A stretch of 64,000 bases of DNA from Patiria pectinifera (Eukaryota > Echinodermata > Asteroidea > Valvatida > Asterinidae), in contig CM057147.1 in assembly GCA_029964075.1 (NCBI GenBank), positions 24,449,513 to 24,513,512 on the forward strand, in the 5' to 3' direction. A program made the translations under genes and the position numbers. The notes under the pieces were generated by a model that saw nothing but the letters and a program-made list of their open reading frames with translations, did not search any database and was not told the origin of the DNA. This document shows positions 9,956 through 22,000 of this stretch, piece by piece (position 1 is the stretch's first letter; each line of letters begins with the position of its first letter).

Positions 9956-12278
9956 ACAACAATTTGTAATGGTGACAACCCGAAATCTCCTTGATGCATA
10001 ATAAGGGCAAGCTTAGATTTATAACAAATTGTAATTGATACGCATTAGTTAAAAACAAAAAGAAGGAATATCTTTGTATGATTAGGCTCACTTGTAATAT
10101 GTTTTTTTTTCATATGTTATCATAGAGTAAATATAAACAATTAAAGAACATGTTTTTTAGGGGTACAATTTTCGATTTTTGTTGGAAATGAAACTTCAAA
10201 GAATATGATATACTCGAACGAATCAATTAGTTTTTTAGCATTTAGACAATTCCTTTAAACAGGGAGCTTTGCATATTGCGCTAATTGTTTCACGTTCGAG
10301 ATGAATGTAGACTCGGCCCGAGAAGGGTGCTGCACTTGGTCTGTGCAGTGAACGTAGACACTGAAGTGGTACGCATGTTAATATGGCATCGATCGATGCA
10401 CTGTGGGCACGGCGTTGAAAGCGCCGGGGTTGAAGACAGAGTTTAGGGGTGGGTTATGGATATCAACTTAAGTCCGACTTGAGTCCAGTCTAATCTGAAT
10501 TAAGAGCGTCCCGCTCCTAATCCATTAACTCAATTGAAAAAGAAAGATATAATAACAACATGACAGCTTTTAGGTCATGATTTATCGCCACTCACATTAT
10601 GCTGGATTCTCAGTGCCTAATATGTGCATCTCTACAAAATTGAAATTTGCATAGCGAGGTTCATATTATTTACATTCAACATGATGTATTTGGTAACTTG
10701 ATAAATGACGACGAACAGACATCATAACATAGTCCCATAATGTTAACGACTGTTTCATGCTGCGCAATTGCAGGCAATTTAAAGACAGGTAAGACATTTT
10801 TTTAAAGAGAAATACATTTCTTTTCCATCCAAAATTAACCATGAACTAACGCATATCGTTAAAATGAAGCTAGTAAACGATTTTCATAGAATAGCAAAAA
10901 GGAATTACAAGAATGTCCAACCTCCGGATATAATAGTATAATAGTTACACTCTTTATATTATGGTCTACGAAAGTGAAATAAATAATGACTTTAGCTATT
11001 TTTATCGATATATTATAACTTTGAAGACAAACCAATGAATCAAGTGTTTGGTGTTTTGTAGTAATTTCTGTAGTTACAATTATTATTTAGACAGTGGTAT
11101 ATTATGTACAATAAAACCATTATGATAGCAGTATTCCTTGCTTTTTGCGTCCACAAGCACTCATGCTTCACATAATATATACAAACATGTCCATAAATAT
11201 ATACAATGTATTGCTAGATGTGATGGGATAGTAAACGATATGATAATATTTGCCAAGTTAATCTCTGATCACCCCCCCCCCCCAAAAAGTCATAATACTC
11301 GTTTTCGTACCTGCAAATCTTTGTCATTAACGGGTAATGTTTATACTGAAAGAAAACGCGCATACTTTGAATTATGATTAAAAGACGGTGAACGACTTAT
11401 GATACAAGTAAATTAGTTATAGTAAATGAAATATTTTTAAAGTTTAGCTTTTACTTGCAATTCTACTTATACAAATAAGTCCAGCCTTGTGCTCGATTAG
11501 CCTTTAAAGGCGATCGTGAACCGGACGCGTGGCGCCCTCGAAAAAAAATTGTCCGGCCGTGGAAATTCGAAGGGGGGGGGGCGGACAGCACATTGCACTA
11601 GCGGGCGCTCTTCAGGATATAGATGTAAATCAATATGTATACTCGCGCTTACATCAAAACGACGCACTTTAAAAGCTTTTGTACTTTATTTCTCCCCTCT
11701 TCAGTGCCAGTGAATACATTTTTGCTGTTGGGATGTCCGAAAAATGCCTCAAAATCCGATTTTTTTTCTCATCGCGAAAAAGTGGGGGATAATTAAATAG
11801 CCCATCCCCTGGTCAAAAAGTGGGGGGATATATATACTCCCACTTCCCTCCGGGTTTACGCCCCTGGCCTGCATGTACATTAAAGCATTTCAAAGAACGG
11901 CTTTTCGTCGAGCTGTGGAGATCTGTTTGCGCTGAAAATGCCGCACCCCGCCACTTGGCTTTCCGTCGGAGGACTAGCCGTATACGTCAATGCGGTGATA
12001 CGGATGAGATCAGCCGTCGATGCAGCACAGACGTGACTTTATCATTGCTAATGCTTTCAAGAAATCGAACTAGGAAAGTTCCGGGCAAAGTGATGTAGGT
12101 ATCTGAGTCATATACAAGAACTTGGGATTCGGTAGGCGGATCGTTTGATAAACTTCGACCTTTTCTTCGGTGGCATGGCACGGCTGGTGATGCTATGTTT
12201 TCCCTTCATAATATTTTGATTACATATCGCTGTGGCTATCCTTAATGTATCTCTACGAGAAACACGGCTGCTCGCCGT
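9956..12278. other. Gene A 3' flank and intergenic DNA
   Basis: AT-rich DNA without a recognisable phosphatase or kinase exon. AATAAA hexamers on the + strand at 10978-10983 and 11110-11115 are candidate polyadenylation signals for gene A. 11500-11860 has short GC-rich repeat-like debris. TTTATT at 11685-11690 could be the - strand polyadenylation signal of the 12279-13091 ORF. Confidence 0.4.
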
Positions 12279-13091
12279 TTACTTCGACGTCATCATCGAC
12301 ATTACCACGCAACACACCAGCAGAGACACGACTATGGGGTAAAGCACCAAGAACAACACCAGGCAAATGATGACCGCTGGTCGCCGCCCAGCGCTGAGAA
12401 AGGCGGATGCGTCAAATCCTCCTAGGAACGTATTGCCAAGCAGGGCTGAACTCTGGATCCTGCGGGATAGGACCTCCACGCTGAGCCCCGAGCCGGACGC
12501 CGATGCTAGCCGCTCCTCCACCGACCTCTCGATCTCTCGCCCGTTGCCGCTGAAAGACAACAGCTCGTAGCAGAAGGTCTTGGCGAACTCCACGCAGTCG
12601 TCCAGGAGGACCTTGAAGCGCGTTGGGGAGGCCCTCAGTATTGCAAACTGCAGCCCACTCACCGGCACCTGCTTGTACTTGCCGATGTAAAAGGACCTCT
12701 TAATCTTGGGTTTGAGGTCCCCAAACATGGACAACTTGAAGCGGATCTTGTACATCCTCTGCTCAGCTGACTCGAAGCAGAGCTCCGTCTCCCAGAGGTT
12801 ACGCTGGTTGGGAATGGCGAACGGGTCGTCCGTGGGCATGTCTTGGAAGACGTTCATCGGGTCATTTCTTGGGGTCACTTCGTTCGCTGGGACGCACAGT
12901 ACGAAGGCGTGCCAGCCACTGTTGACGCAGATGAAGACATCGTAGTCACTCGGGTCGCCCTGTGCAAGTAGCCTCTTGATTTCATCGCCGTTGTTTTGGT
13001 GGTGGGCCCGGACTACTTCTGGTGTGATGTCCTCCACGTTGTTAACGTGGTACGCCAGTGGATCGTAAGACCGAAGGCTTCCCTCAACCAT
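12279..13091 (-). CDS. Orphan 270-residue protein with C-terminal membrane anchor
   Basis: A single open frame from ATG at 13091 to TAA at 12279-12281; a stop lies five codons upstream (13104-13106), so the start is plausible without an intron. I do not recognise the family. The N-terminal two thirds is globular: hydrophobic strands (DYDVFICV), then GWHAFVLC (His 61), then a Cys-containing helix DDCVEFAKTFC (Cys 166). Residues about 181-215 are polar and likely a linker, followed by a Gly/Ala segment. Residues 239-266 are strongly hydrophobic (VIICLVLFLVLYPIVVSLLV) and reach almost to the end, so the protein looks tail-anchored, facing the cytosol. The His-before-Cys order recalls circularly permuted NlpC/P60-type folds (LRAT, PPPDE), but that is only a guess. 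It is GC-richer than its surroundings and antisense to genes A and B, with no visible functional link to them. Confidence 0.72.
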   Translation of the reverse strand: MVEGSLRSYDPLAYHVNNVEDITPEVVRAHHQNNGDEIKRLLAQGDPSDYDVFICVNSGWHAFVLCVPANEVTPRNDPMNVFQDMPTDDPFAIPNQRNLWETELCFESAEQRMYKIRFKLSMFGDLKPKIKRSFYIGKYKQVPVSGLQFAILRASPTRFKVLLDDCVEFAKTFCYELLSFSGNGREIERSVEERLASASGSGLSVEVLSRRIQSSALLGNTFLGGFDASAFLSAGRRPAVIICLVLFLVLYPIVVSLLVCCVVMSMMTSK

Positions 13092-14261
13092 CTCGATATG
13101 AGACTATACTCGTTGTACGTACAGCTCTTCAATCCACTGCAAATTAATAAAGTAAAAAGGAAACAGTGGATAAACTAAATAGCACACAATTGGATTTTTG
13201 TTTTATGCCAGGTACAATTAACGTATTGACGAGGATCTCAGACTATTTTTTTGATGCTTCATGAAATTTCACAATAAAATCAAAGCCAATATCGGTCCCA
13301 GTACCGTTGTGAAACGTGTAATCAGCAGATGCAGTTTTATTGTTTAAAAAAATTGTAACAGAGAAGTACGTAGACCTACAGTTGTCACGAGACGATGGAT
13401 TTCGTGAATTGAATGACTGCCGCCAGACTTATCTCATATAACGTGAATACGCTTTGCTTATGGGACAAGTCGTTATTTTGCTTCTGGGAAAACTTTGTCT
13501 AGTGCAGATTTAGAAATTTTGGCTTTATTTTGTCATTATAATAACAAGCTGTCATGCAAAAAAATAAAACCAATTGCACACTCCATTCTCAAATGAGTCA
13601 CCACTATAATGATTGCACACAAAGGGTGATTTCCACGCATTTATTTTATTTCAAAGGAAAAACTTGTTTCGGTTTCATGTTTGTTTTCCGACGGACCCTT
13701 GCTCTGGACCGGCACCGGGACTATTGGACAATGTAATCCGGATAATGATTTTTTTTGGAATGAACAACTTGGAAAATTACGGTATCAGAGGTTGCATTTG
13801 ATTAAAGATAAGCAATACAATGACATACATTATAAGCAACACGACTAGATAAACACTCAGAAAAATAAAGTAATACCATTAAATATATACTATACAAAGG
13901 AGACATAATCACTAAATGTTATCATGGATACTGACTTTTGATAATTTAAAATAACTATATTCCATTTGGGAAAAATCACATAGAATTTGGAAACATGCCA
14001 GGACATTGTCGAAATGAAACTGGAATAAAACTATATAGGCCTGACTAAAAGCTATGTAAAGCTTCCTCTGCTTTCAGTATTATTTCAGAATTGTACTCAA
14101 GATGAATTGAATGTGTATGTACAGCTATATTCAGTCAAAAGTGAATTAGTTTCTCTTTCCCCGTTCGCTTCCTTTTTCCTGCCGCCTTTTTTTATAAGAT
14201 ATTATTTTGACAATAATATATACTTGATAATGTATGTTATCAGTCATCCAGTAGTAGTTGA

Positions 14262-14624
14262 TGATTTTTCTTAGTTGAATCGAATACTGGAACTTACTTT
14301 ATTTTTGCAACTGTGCGACGTTGCGTCCGAAACCATCGGACTTCGTCAGGCAATTGGTGACCCGGTGGACTGGTCACGTGAGAGACGGCTAGGAATCCCT
14401 TGAATGGAAAGGGTCGAACAACCAACACTTAACAAATGAGGGGGCTACGCTTCAACCTATCACATGCATGGGACCGGGCCATTCAAGGGATTCCTAGCCG
14501 TCTCTCACGTGACCAGTCCACCGGGTCACCAGTTGCCTGACGAAGTCCGATGGTTTCGGACGCAACGTCGCACAGTTGCAAAAATAAAGTAAGTTCCAGT
14601 ATTCGATTCAACTAAGAAAAATCA
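14262..14624. mobile_element. Palindromic element with hammerhead-like motif in each arm
   Basis: Two arms of about 145 bp (14262-14408 and 14480-14624) are near-perfect inverted copies around a spacer of about 70 bp. Each arm holds CTGACGA, a 6-bp stem GTCCGA/TCGGAC with a 5-nt loop, and GCAACGTC (right arm, 14537-14569), close to a hammerhead ribozyme core. Similar layouts occur in Penelope-like terminal repeats and retrozymes. Confidence 0.7.
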
Positions 14625-15274
14625 ATAATATATAATGTCAATATTATCTTTTCATTTGTTTCCAACAAAATTGTAGCTTTGTAGAAAGGGTTACGGCTCC
14701 TTATGAATGACACAATGTTCTGTGTAAGTATAAACAGTACAGATAATGGAAGAATCCGTTGGCCATTTTGAAAAATCCGCCATCTTGTGAAAGGAAGCGC
14801 CCCTCTCCTTCATTTATTCTCAAAATGCCCAGACGAGAAACATTTTGATTTAATTGCCTTAATGGTATTCTATGTTATTTTTTTTCAATATATTACTCGT
14901 TTGGGCAGAGTTGTACTCAGGTAATGCCGAATTTTATTTCAGAAAAGAGAAATGAACACAGCCGTGGCTAACACTACACAAAGTATAATCTGAGGCCTAC
15001 AATTTAATTTATCTAAGCAGAAAATAACCAGTTCGGGGATTGTTCGGGAATTACCCAAATTGTCATCAGATTAAAATGCTGATATTATGTTAAGAATGTA
15101 AAACAAAGAATATCTACCGTAGGAAGTACGCATTAAAGCTGCTCTCCCACAGATATATTTGAATTTCACCCAAAGTAGAGATTCTGTTTTTAAATTCTAT
15201 TTTCCTAGCAACTTTAAAAGAGACATCAAGTCACCCCCCCCCCACACACACACACTGTGAACATTCCTTTGTAT

Positions 15275-15435
15275 TCGTGAAGTTAAGGAAAGTCGGAGGA
15301 AAAAAACTCATTTTACTCGCACTGTGAACACTCATTCGACCCCATTTTTTTATCCCGATTTCCTTGAGCATTCCTCTTCATTTTGCGACAATAAACCTAA
15401 CCCCAAAATGCCTCTAATTCCTGTTTTTCCAGAGA
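15275..15435. repeat. Dispersed repeat, copy with the empty site
   Basis: The sequence from 'acattcctttgta' to 'ttcctgtttttcc' matches 36750-36860 joined to 37383-37450. In that second copy a MITE splits the repeat. Confidence 0.6.
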
Positions 15436-18434
15436 GGGAGAATTTAAACCTAGTGTGGTCGTGTGCAGGTCCACAAACTGTTCACAGGTTATAGAGCACC
15501 CGTTCTTGTTCCGTAGTCGTAGGAACATACACTCGTCTGAACGAGGTATGTGGGGACCGAAAACGATGTGGGGACACTGCAGAAAGTCCCCATAAATCGG
15601 TCCTAATTGGCCTAACAAAAAAAAATGTCCCCCTAACGTGTAGGCCTACCCATTGCGTCTTAAACACACATACATTTATGGGGAAGACCTTTGTTTCCCT
15701 TCTTTAGTTTTCATATAGTTCCTATTGAAAAGCGGCGCGTTTCCCTTTTGAGGTAGATTGATTTGGGTCAATTGTTCCATTGTGTTTTCTACCCAATAAG
15801 GAACCCCGTATGTGTACACACACGCACACGTCCGTTTAGTTATGGAATACTTTCCCGTTGACAAATTTGGAATTATTTATTTAAGGAGCGCACAAGCAAG
15901 CCAAAATAATCGCATATTTTCAAAGCTCTAGTTGAAAACATCCAAAATAGAAATAAAAGTAATGTTTTAAAAAAACATTGAAATAGAACAAACATTTTTG
16001 GTAGTTTAGTTTCTACAGTGCAGTGAAGGGCCGTGCATGCATGTCGCTTCAGGGCTCCCGTTCACATCATGATCAGCATTTTTATTGACAATAATGAGCT
16101 ATGGGGCAAAGCTCATTATTTACCACCTGCTCGAACCTTTTGTATGGTACGTGACATGAATACGGGGAATGACGAGGGTTACAGGTCATTGGAAATTCCC
16201 CGCCAACTCTGCAGTCTTGTTGATTTTAGCCATTTTAAGAGATGTTGCTGTCGGTATGGGACAACTATAATATTTAGGCTTCGTAATTCCAGTGTAGGCC
16301 AAAGGTGTAGATTTTATTTATTGATATTTTTCTAGTCCGGATATGGTCATTATTTAGGTCTGTAAATTAAATCCTTATGAATAAATATATCCATCGGAAA
16401 AAACGGGATCATACATGATCTGAAGATATCAGGCCTACAGGCCAAAAAAGAAAGAAACAGAAGCCCATTCTCTGAAAGAAACATTGAAGTTTTCTTTGAC
16501 TAGAAAACATTCAAAAGTGCACACAGCTGACCCTAGCTGTAGTCAGCTGGGTGTAAGTTGGACTGGTTTCTCATGATACGCTAACTACGCCGTGTTTTTA
16601 ATACAATTCCTTTATCTGTATCGACACTGTGTAATATAAAATGAACCACTAGTCACATTAATACCACTGTCACGACTCACGGCAGTCATTCTTTGAGGGA
16701 TGGGAGCAATATTTTTAATTAACAACAGCCACACACTAATTTACCTCCGTATATTTAAAAAAAAAAATCTACCCAGCCTACATCCGTACCCCTGCCTGCC
16801 ACCCCCCCCATCCCGACGACCACTATTACATCCTTGTTCGTATATGCCCACATGTTGTACAGCGAAGACATGGCATAATGACATCTATTGAGTTGTGCTG
16901 CCAACATGGCGAACGGGAAGGCATCATTCTCATCCTATCTATTGGATGACTTTCGGTTAAGGCCTTTCGCACGGCTACTACAGAAAAAAACGGCAAAATG
17001 GGGTGGCTGATAGAACATATGGACACAAAAAAGTCCAACATACCTGACGTTTTTCCCCCCGAGTCGGAAGCGTGGAAAGAACAGCTGTAAAATCACTGTG
17101 ATCTGCAAGTTCAAGGCCAGTATGGGTCTTGCCGTCGTCCTCGTTCCAATTCGGTGGTGCTGAAGATGTGGGACGTGGAGTCGTGGCGTGCGTGCTGTTT
17201 GCCCATTGTGCGAGGTTGAACGGACCCCCCCCCCCTCAAAAAAATACGTCATTGATCTGATACAGGGGATTCCCCTGCGTATTTAGCACGCACGATACAT
17301 GAGTTCCGTTTGTTACTGCCGATTTTTATACCGAACGATTATTAGCGGTGAGATGAATTCTTTATGAGATGAATTAATTTTCCTCGCAACCAATTTTCAA
17401 TACGTATGCTCTGTTTAAACGGGAAAACCAGGCACTCTTTTATGCATTTGGGCATATGGGCTCAAAATGAGTGTAACTGATAATCAAACGGTCCGCCCAA
17501 AATGATCCCTTTAACTCCATTTCCAACTTCCTCCACAAATAAATGAATGGTTAGTTATGTTGATTACTTTAAATGGATTAAATCTTTCAGTGGTATAAGT
17601 TCAACTTCAAAAGTATAAATCGTCAAAAATTGGCATATTGAAAAGTTTTGGACATTTTGCTCGTCACAAAACTGCGCCACGCGCAGTACATGTGCGCATA
17701 CCTGAAGCCCTGAAGATGTGGGGTCCGGGCCCGCTTAAGGGCCCCTGGAAGTTTTTGGATCCTTGGTACTCTGTGGTGCAATCTGAGGCATTTCCTGGCC
17801 ACTTTCCCCCTGAATTGTTGAATGAATATGCTCGTGTTGATATATTACGTCACAAACATCACATCGAAACTGTAGATTGACTACATTTCGTGATTTGGCC
17901 TCTTTAGCTAATGGTGATCCCTAATTTTAGTCACAGAGAATCAGCTCAATTCGTATTTTGCCTGCGAGCGAGCACGTGCTTGCGTTTTGCACAGCTGTAG
18001 CTGTCAACCACACCGTCGTATATGAAGCGACCTCACGCGGCAGCTCGTGCCGACGTGACAGAATGTAGAATCTGTTGCCATGGGTAGCAGAACCGGATTT
18101 TAGCTTCGCGGGGTTTTGAGCAGCGGTGTTTATTATTTACATTCTCCATTTTTTTCTTCTTCTTCCCTTTTCCTTTCCCCTTCCTTCTCCATTCTTTATT
18201 TTCCATTTGGCCGACAGCAGCATGATTTTGCCGACAAAGCTTACTAATGGGGAGGGGGGGAGTGACACTGCCCCCCCCCTGTAGTGACGCCCGTATGATA
18301 TCTTGTAAAAGATATTAAAATGTTTGGGTTGCCCGGCGGTTGCCTGTCGCCATGGCGTCACAGGGCACATGCATGGTCTATAGAATTTGCACTATGTATC
18401 GTTTTTAAATGCAGAAGAGCATGCACACACGTAC

Positions 18435-18634
18435 GTTTGTTTATGGTGTAAATCGAGGATTTTCTATTGTTTTTTCTGCATGCCCTTTTCCGTTGTTTAT
18501 ACCTTAACTGTTTTGCAACAGCTCTCATTGGTTTTGAACACGTTTTATACAACCGGGGAGTCCTCGATTTGGCTCCTGTCCTCGATTCATCGATAAAGTT
18601 GCACGTGTGTGTCCTCGATTTACAACATAAACAC
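18435..18634. mobile_element. MITE family 2, copy 1, 5' of gene B
   Basis: The inverted ends are TTTATGGTGTAAATCGAGGA and its complement (slightly diverged, tacaacataaa). Several internal 'cctcgatt' motifs. A second copy in opposite orientation is at 49421-49617 inside gene B. It ends about 380 bp before the gene B ATG. Confidence 0.75.
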
Positions 18635-19010
18635 GCGCAAAACACACCGGTGGGGAGGAGTGCGCGTGACCAACACTGCAATGGTCGCAAGGTGCTCTCT
18701 TCATTTTGACGGTGAGCTGAGTTTATTGTAGGAAACGAACCCGGAAACGTGTACCAAGCTGAACACACAAGCAACTTTGCAGAGTTCAGTAAGGTCACAG
18801 CGAAACCGCTGAAAGTTGCGACACTTTCCTGTGGCGTTGGCCTTCGGTCGTCGGGTATTTCCTCCTCCATCGATGCAACAGTGTACAGTTTCAGACACAC
18901 ATACCAGAATCAGTTTGTTCAAAGTTATGGATGCCCGTTGAGCCTTGCCATTGTGTGTGGCACATTTCATATAGGATTTATTAACTTGTACTTTCGGTGA
19001 GAAATAAGCC

Positions 19011-19086
19011 ATGGAGACGAGTCGAGCTTGCAGTTGCTATCTCGGTGTAAGGATACTCTTGCTGCTATTCTTCATCCCGAACAAAG
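19011..19086 (+). CDS. Gene B exon 1: signal peptide
   Basis: ATG at 19011 in the context agccATGG. It encodes METSRACSCYLGV then RILLLLFFIP and ends in phase 1 at a gtaagg donor. The hydrophobic core and position fit a secretory signal. The next exon joins in frame after a 3-kb intron. Confidence 0.85.
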
Positions 19087-22000
19087 GTAAGGTGTGATTT
19101 CTAATATGGCAGACACTACAAGTAAGCCTACACGTAGTTACTTGTAGGGACCATCATACTTCCTTGTTGTCGTTGATTTAACACACACGCGCAGTATAGT
19201 ACTGCGTCATACTAATTTCATATGCATGTTTTTTATATTCAGTGTTGAAACAACTTACATTATGTAAGGCTGCAGCATTAAATTCATTTTTTTAGGGATA
19301 AACCTACATTAATACATGTTCATTTTTTAATTGGGGGTATCGTAAACAATGATATTTTTGAAGTTTTCTCTCAATTAAAAACATATAGAATCATATATTA
19401 GCTTTGTACTACTATGACTTTTTATGTGATTAATTTTGTAAAGCGCATTGAGATTTTCTTTTGATGTAATGCGCTATATAAGAATGCATTATTATTATTA
19501 TATTGAGTTCGTTTCTAAAAAGAAGAATGTTCAATACTGTTAAGTTTCGACACAAACTTCAGTGGATAATTACACTTTTCAAGAAAACAGTGAAAATCAT
19601 CCACACTTCTTTTGATAACGAATGATAATGATTTCGTCAACAGAACTCTTAATTTCGTTGAAAACCACCTACATTTTTTGATCTCTTCTAAATAACGGCA
19701 AGCCAGACAGAGTAATTCCACGGAGTGTTTAGTACCAGTAAAATCAAAATAAACAATCTAATAATAATTCGCTAATGTACATTTGGTATAAATGCAGATG
19801 ATCCTTTGTTTAAAAACACTAAATTAGCCCCTTTTTTGCTAGCACCCTCAAAATTTGACGTAGGCTTTAGTACAACTATCTTCGGACCTCATTTTCTGAA
19901 GGGGCAGTCTACAGTTTTGGACAATAAGCCTACACTTTGAATAGTCACACTTGCACCCAGCTGGCCGTCGCTGTACGCATCTGGTATACTGTTTTCTAGT
20001 CAAATCTAACTAGGTGTTTTTACAGTGTAAAGATTTTTCTCTCAAAACCCTCCTTTCTGGCTCTGTTTGGTCACTTTTGTGTACCGTTTCTGTTTCCATA
20101 AAACCCATTAAAAAATATATCACAAGAATTTATAATGATAGTAAAGGAATACTTTCGTCCAGAATGCGCCCTTTTAGGATCTAATACGAAATAATAATAG
20201 AACTATGGAAAGATTGTTTAAAAGAAGAACATAAACGTTCACACAACTAGCCCCATTACAAGCTACCGCGTTGGCACTTGCATATCGCGCAAATGAATTT
20301 CGGCAGCTGTTGGGGCGCTAGTCGTCATTCCAGTCACACGTGTTTCTCCTTTTCTGACAGCAGCTTCAAACGCGTGCGCCATCACAAGTCTTAAAGCATT
20401 GTCACTTATAAAGTGATACTCATTTTAAAGCAGCGCCACGACGCCCTAATTCTACGGATAGATAATGGGTGCGTTCGTTTAGCTCACCCGGGTCGACACG
20501 GGTCAGCCCCGTGCCGTTCGATTAGCTCTGACGTCATTCTCGGGGCTCACCCGGGTCAGCCACCACAGACCCTGCTCGTGGAGCAGAGTCACTGGTGGAA
20601 GTACGTCACGCATGCGTTGTTCATTCCCTAGAAACGGACAAATATGGCGGCCGGACAGCGGAAATCTTTAAGTGGACTTAAAAGTTGACTTCATTTGAAG
20701 TCTAAAGGTATTCATTTATTGAGTTCATTGCGACTTTTGAGGCTATATAATTTTAGCCCAACTTTTTAAGTTTTGCAATAAAGAATAAAAAGCAGTAATC
20801 TCAAACTAAGACGCAATCCGAAACGGGCGTTTTGTCAGTGGCTACGGCCACGGCTAAGGGCGTCACGTGAGGATCGTGATGGCCCGCGGTTGAGCGTTCG
20901 ATTAGCCCGGCTGTCGTGGCTGACCCGTCTACCTTTACCGTCTCGACCCGGGTGAGCTAAACGAACGCTCCCATGAAGTGCATGTGCACTGTTGGTATGC
21001 TGCGCGTTGCCGGCCACCTGGGATAATTTGCACGACAAACGGGCAGCGCAAACTGTCTCCGGATGCAGCGTAACACATACCTTCACAGCACATTTCCGGT
21101 CTGCCGGCTATACGTTAAAGGGTTTATGAAGTCTGAATTATTAGACTAGCTCAAAATTCGATGTTTTTTTATAATTTATTCGTAAATCGAAACACGTGCA
21201 TACCGATGAGGCAAAAATAGCCGCCGTATCAGATGTAAACCTAACGGGTTTTCATTTTTTTTGTGTAAATGTAAGACAGTGTGAATAAAATACAGACCTT
21301 CGAATATGGTTAGTATAAACAACATTAAACACTAACCTTTTACTGTCTCTGTACGAAAGTACACTTTTAATGATCAACGATAAGGCCAAAAAAAAGTCTC
21401 CAGTTTCGGGTATGCGCGCGCGTCGCCGTAGCCATTCGCGTCGGCAAAATGAATTTTTTTTTTCCAATGAAAGATGATGTCTCAAAACCGCCAAACTCAC
21501 TGGTTTGACTGGAATCCTGTTAGATGGGGTTATTGATCGAGAATAAGCTTTATGTGTCCTCTCTGGACTCCCATGCACTAAGTTTAATCGGGCACCATTT
21601 GCAGTCATCAGCCGACATTGAAGCAAAAAAAAAAAAAAAAACAGGCAAAAAAAAAAAAAAAAAAGCCGCGTCGCCGCACCACTTTTTGGGCAAGCTCCAT
21701 ACCAGAAACCGGAGCCTTTTTTTTGTTTTGGCCTAACCTAACTTTGTTCGCTTTTGCTCAGGCGCCGCACCCCCAAGAAAAGGTCCTCAAGGGATTGATG
21801 TCCTTCCAAAACAATTAAATTATTCTATAGTTGTATTTCCACATTGTATCTCCACTGAGAAGTTGATCGCCCACGTTATAGGCAATCTGGCAATAAAAGT
21901 ACAGTGAAATCTCGAAAGTCAAACTCTGAACAACTGTTAAGACAAACATAGAATCCATTGCCTTCAGTAGTATACTCAAAACTCTGCTTAAGTCAAATTT

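Larger units (their letters stand above)
13092..19010. other. Intergenic DNA between the orphan ORF and gene B
   Basis: Mostly AT-rich sequence. It contains a palindromic element (14262-14624), a copy of a repeat also found at 36740-37450 (15275-15435), and a MITE close to the gene B start (18435-18634). I see no convincing exon; the longer open frames at 16935-17252 and 18358-18900 (- strand) are not supported. Confidence 0.4.

Noticed and set aside
16935..17252. 105-codon open frame on the - strand, and a short + strand frame from ATG 16904 (CCAACATGGCG context)
   Set aside because: A donor-like gtatgt follows part of the - strand frame, but no partner exon or known domain was found; the + strand frame closes after about 35 codons. 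Not supported as a gene.
18358..18900. 180-codon open frame on the - strand
   Set aside because: It runs across a MITE and the gene B upstream region, has no recognisable domain and no repeat-free core; most likely chance.
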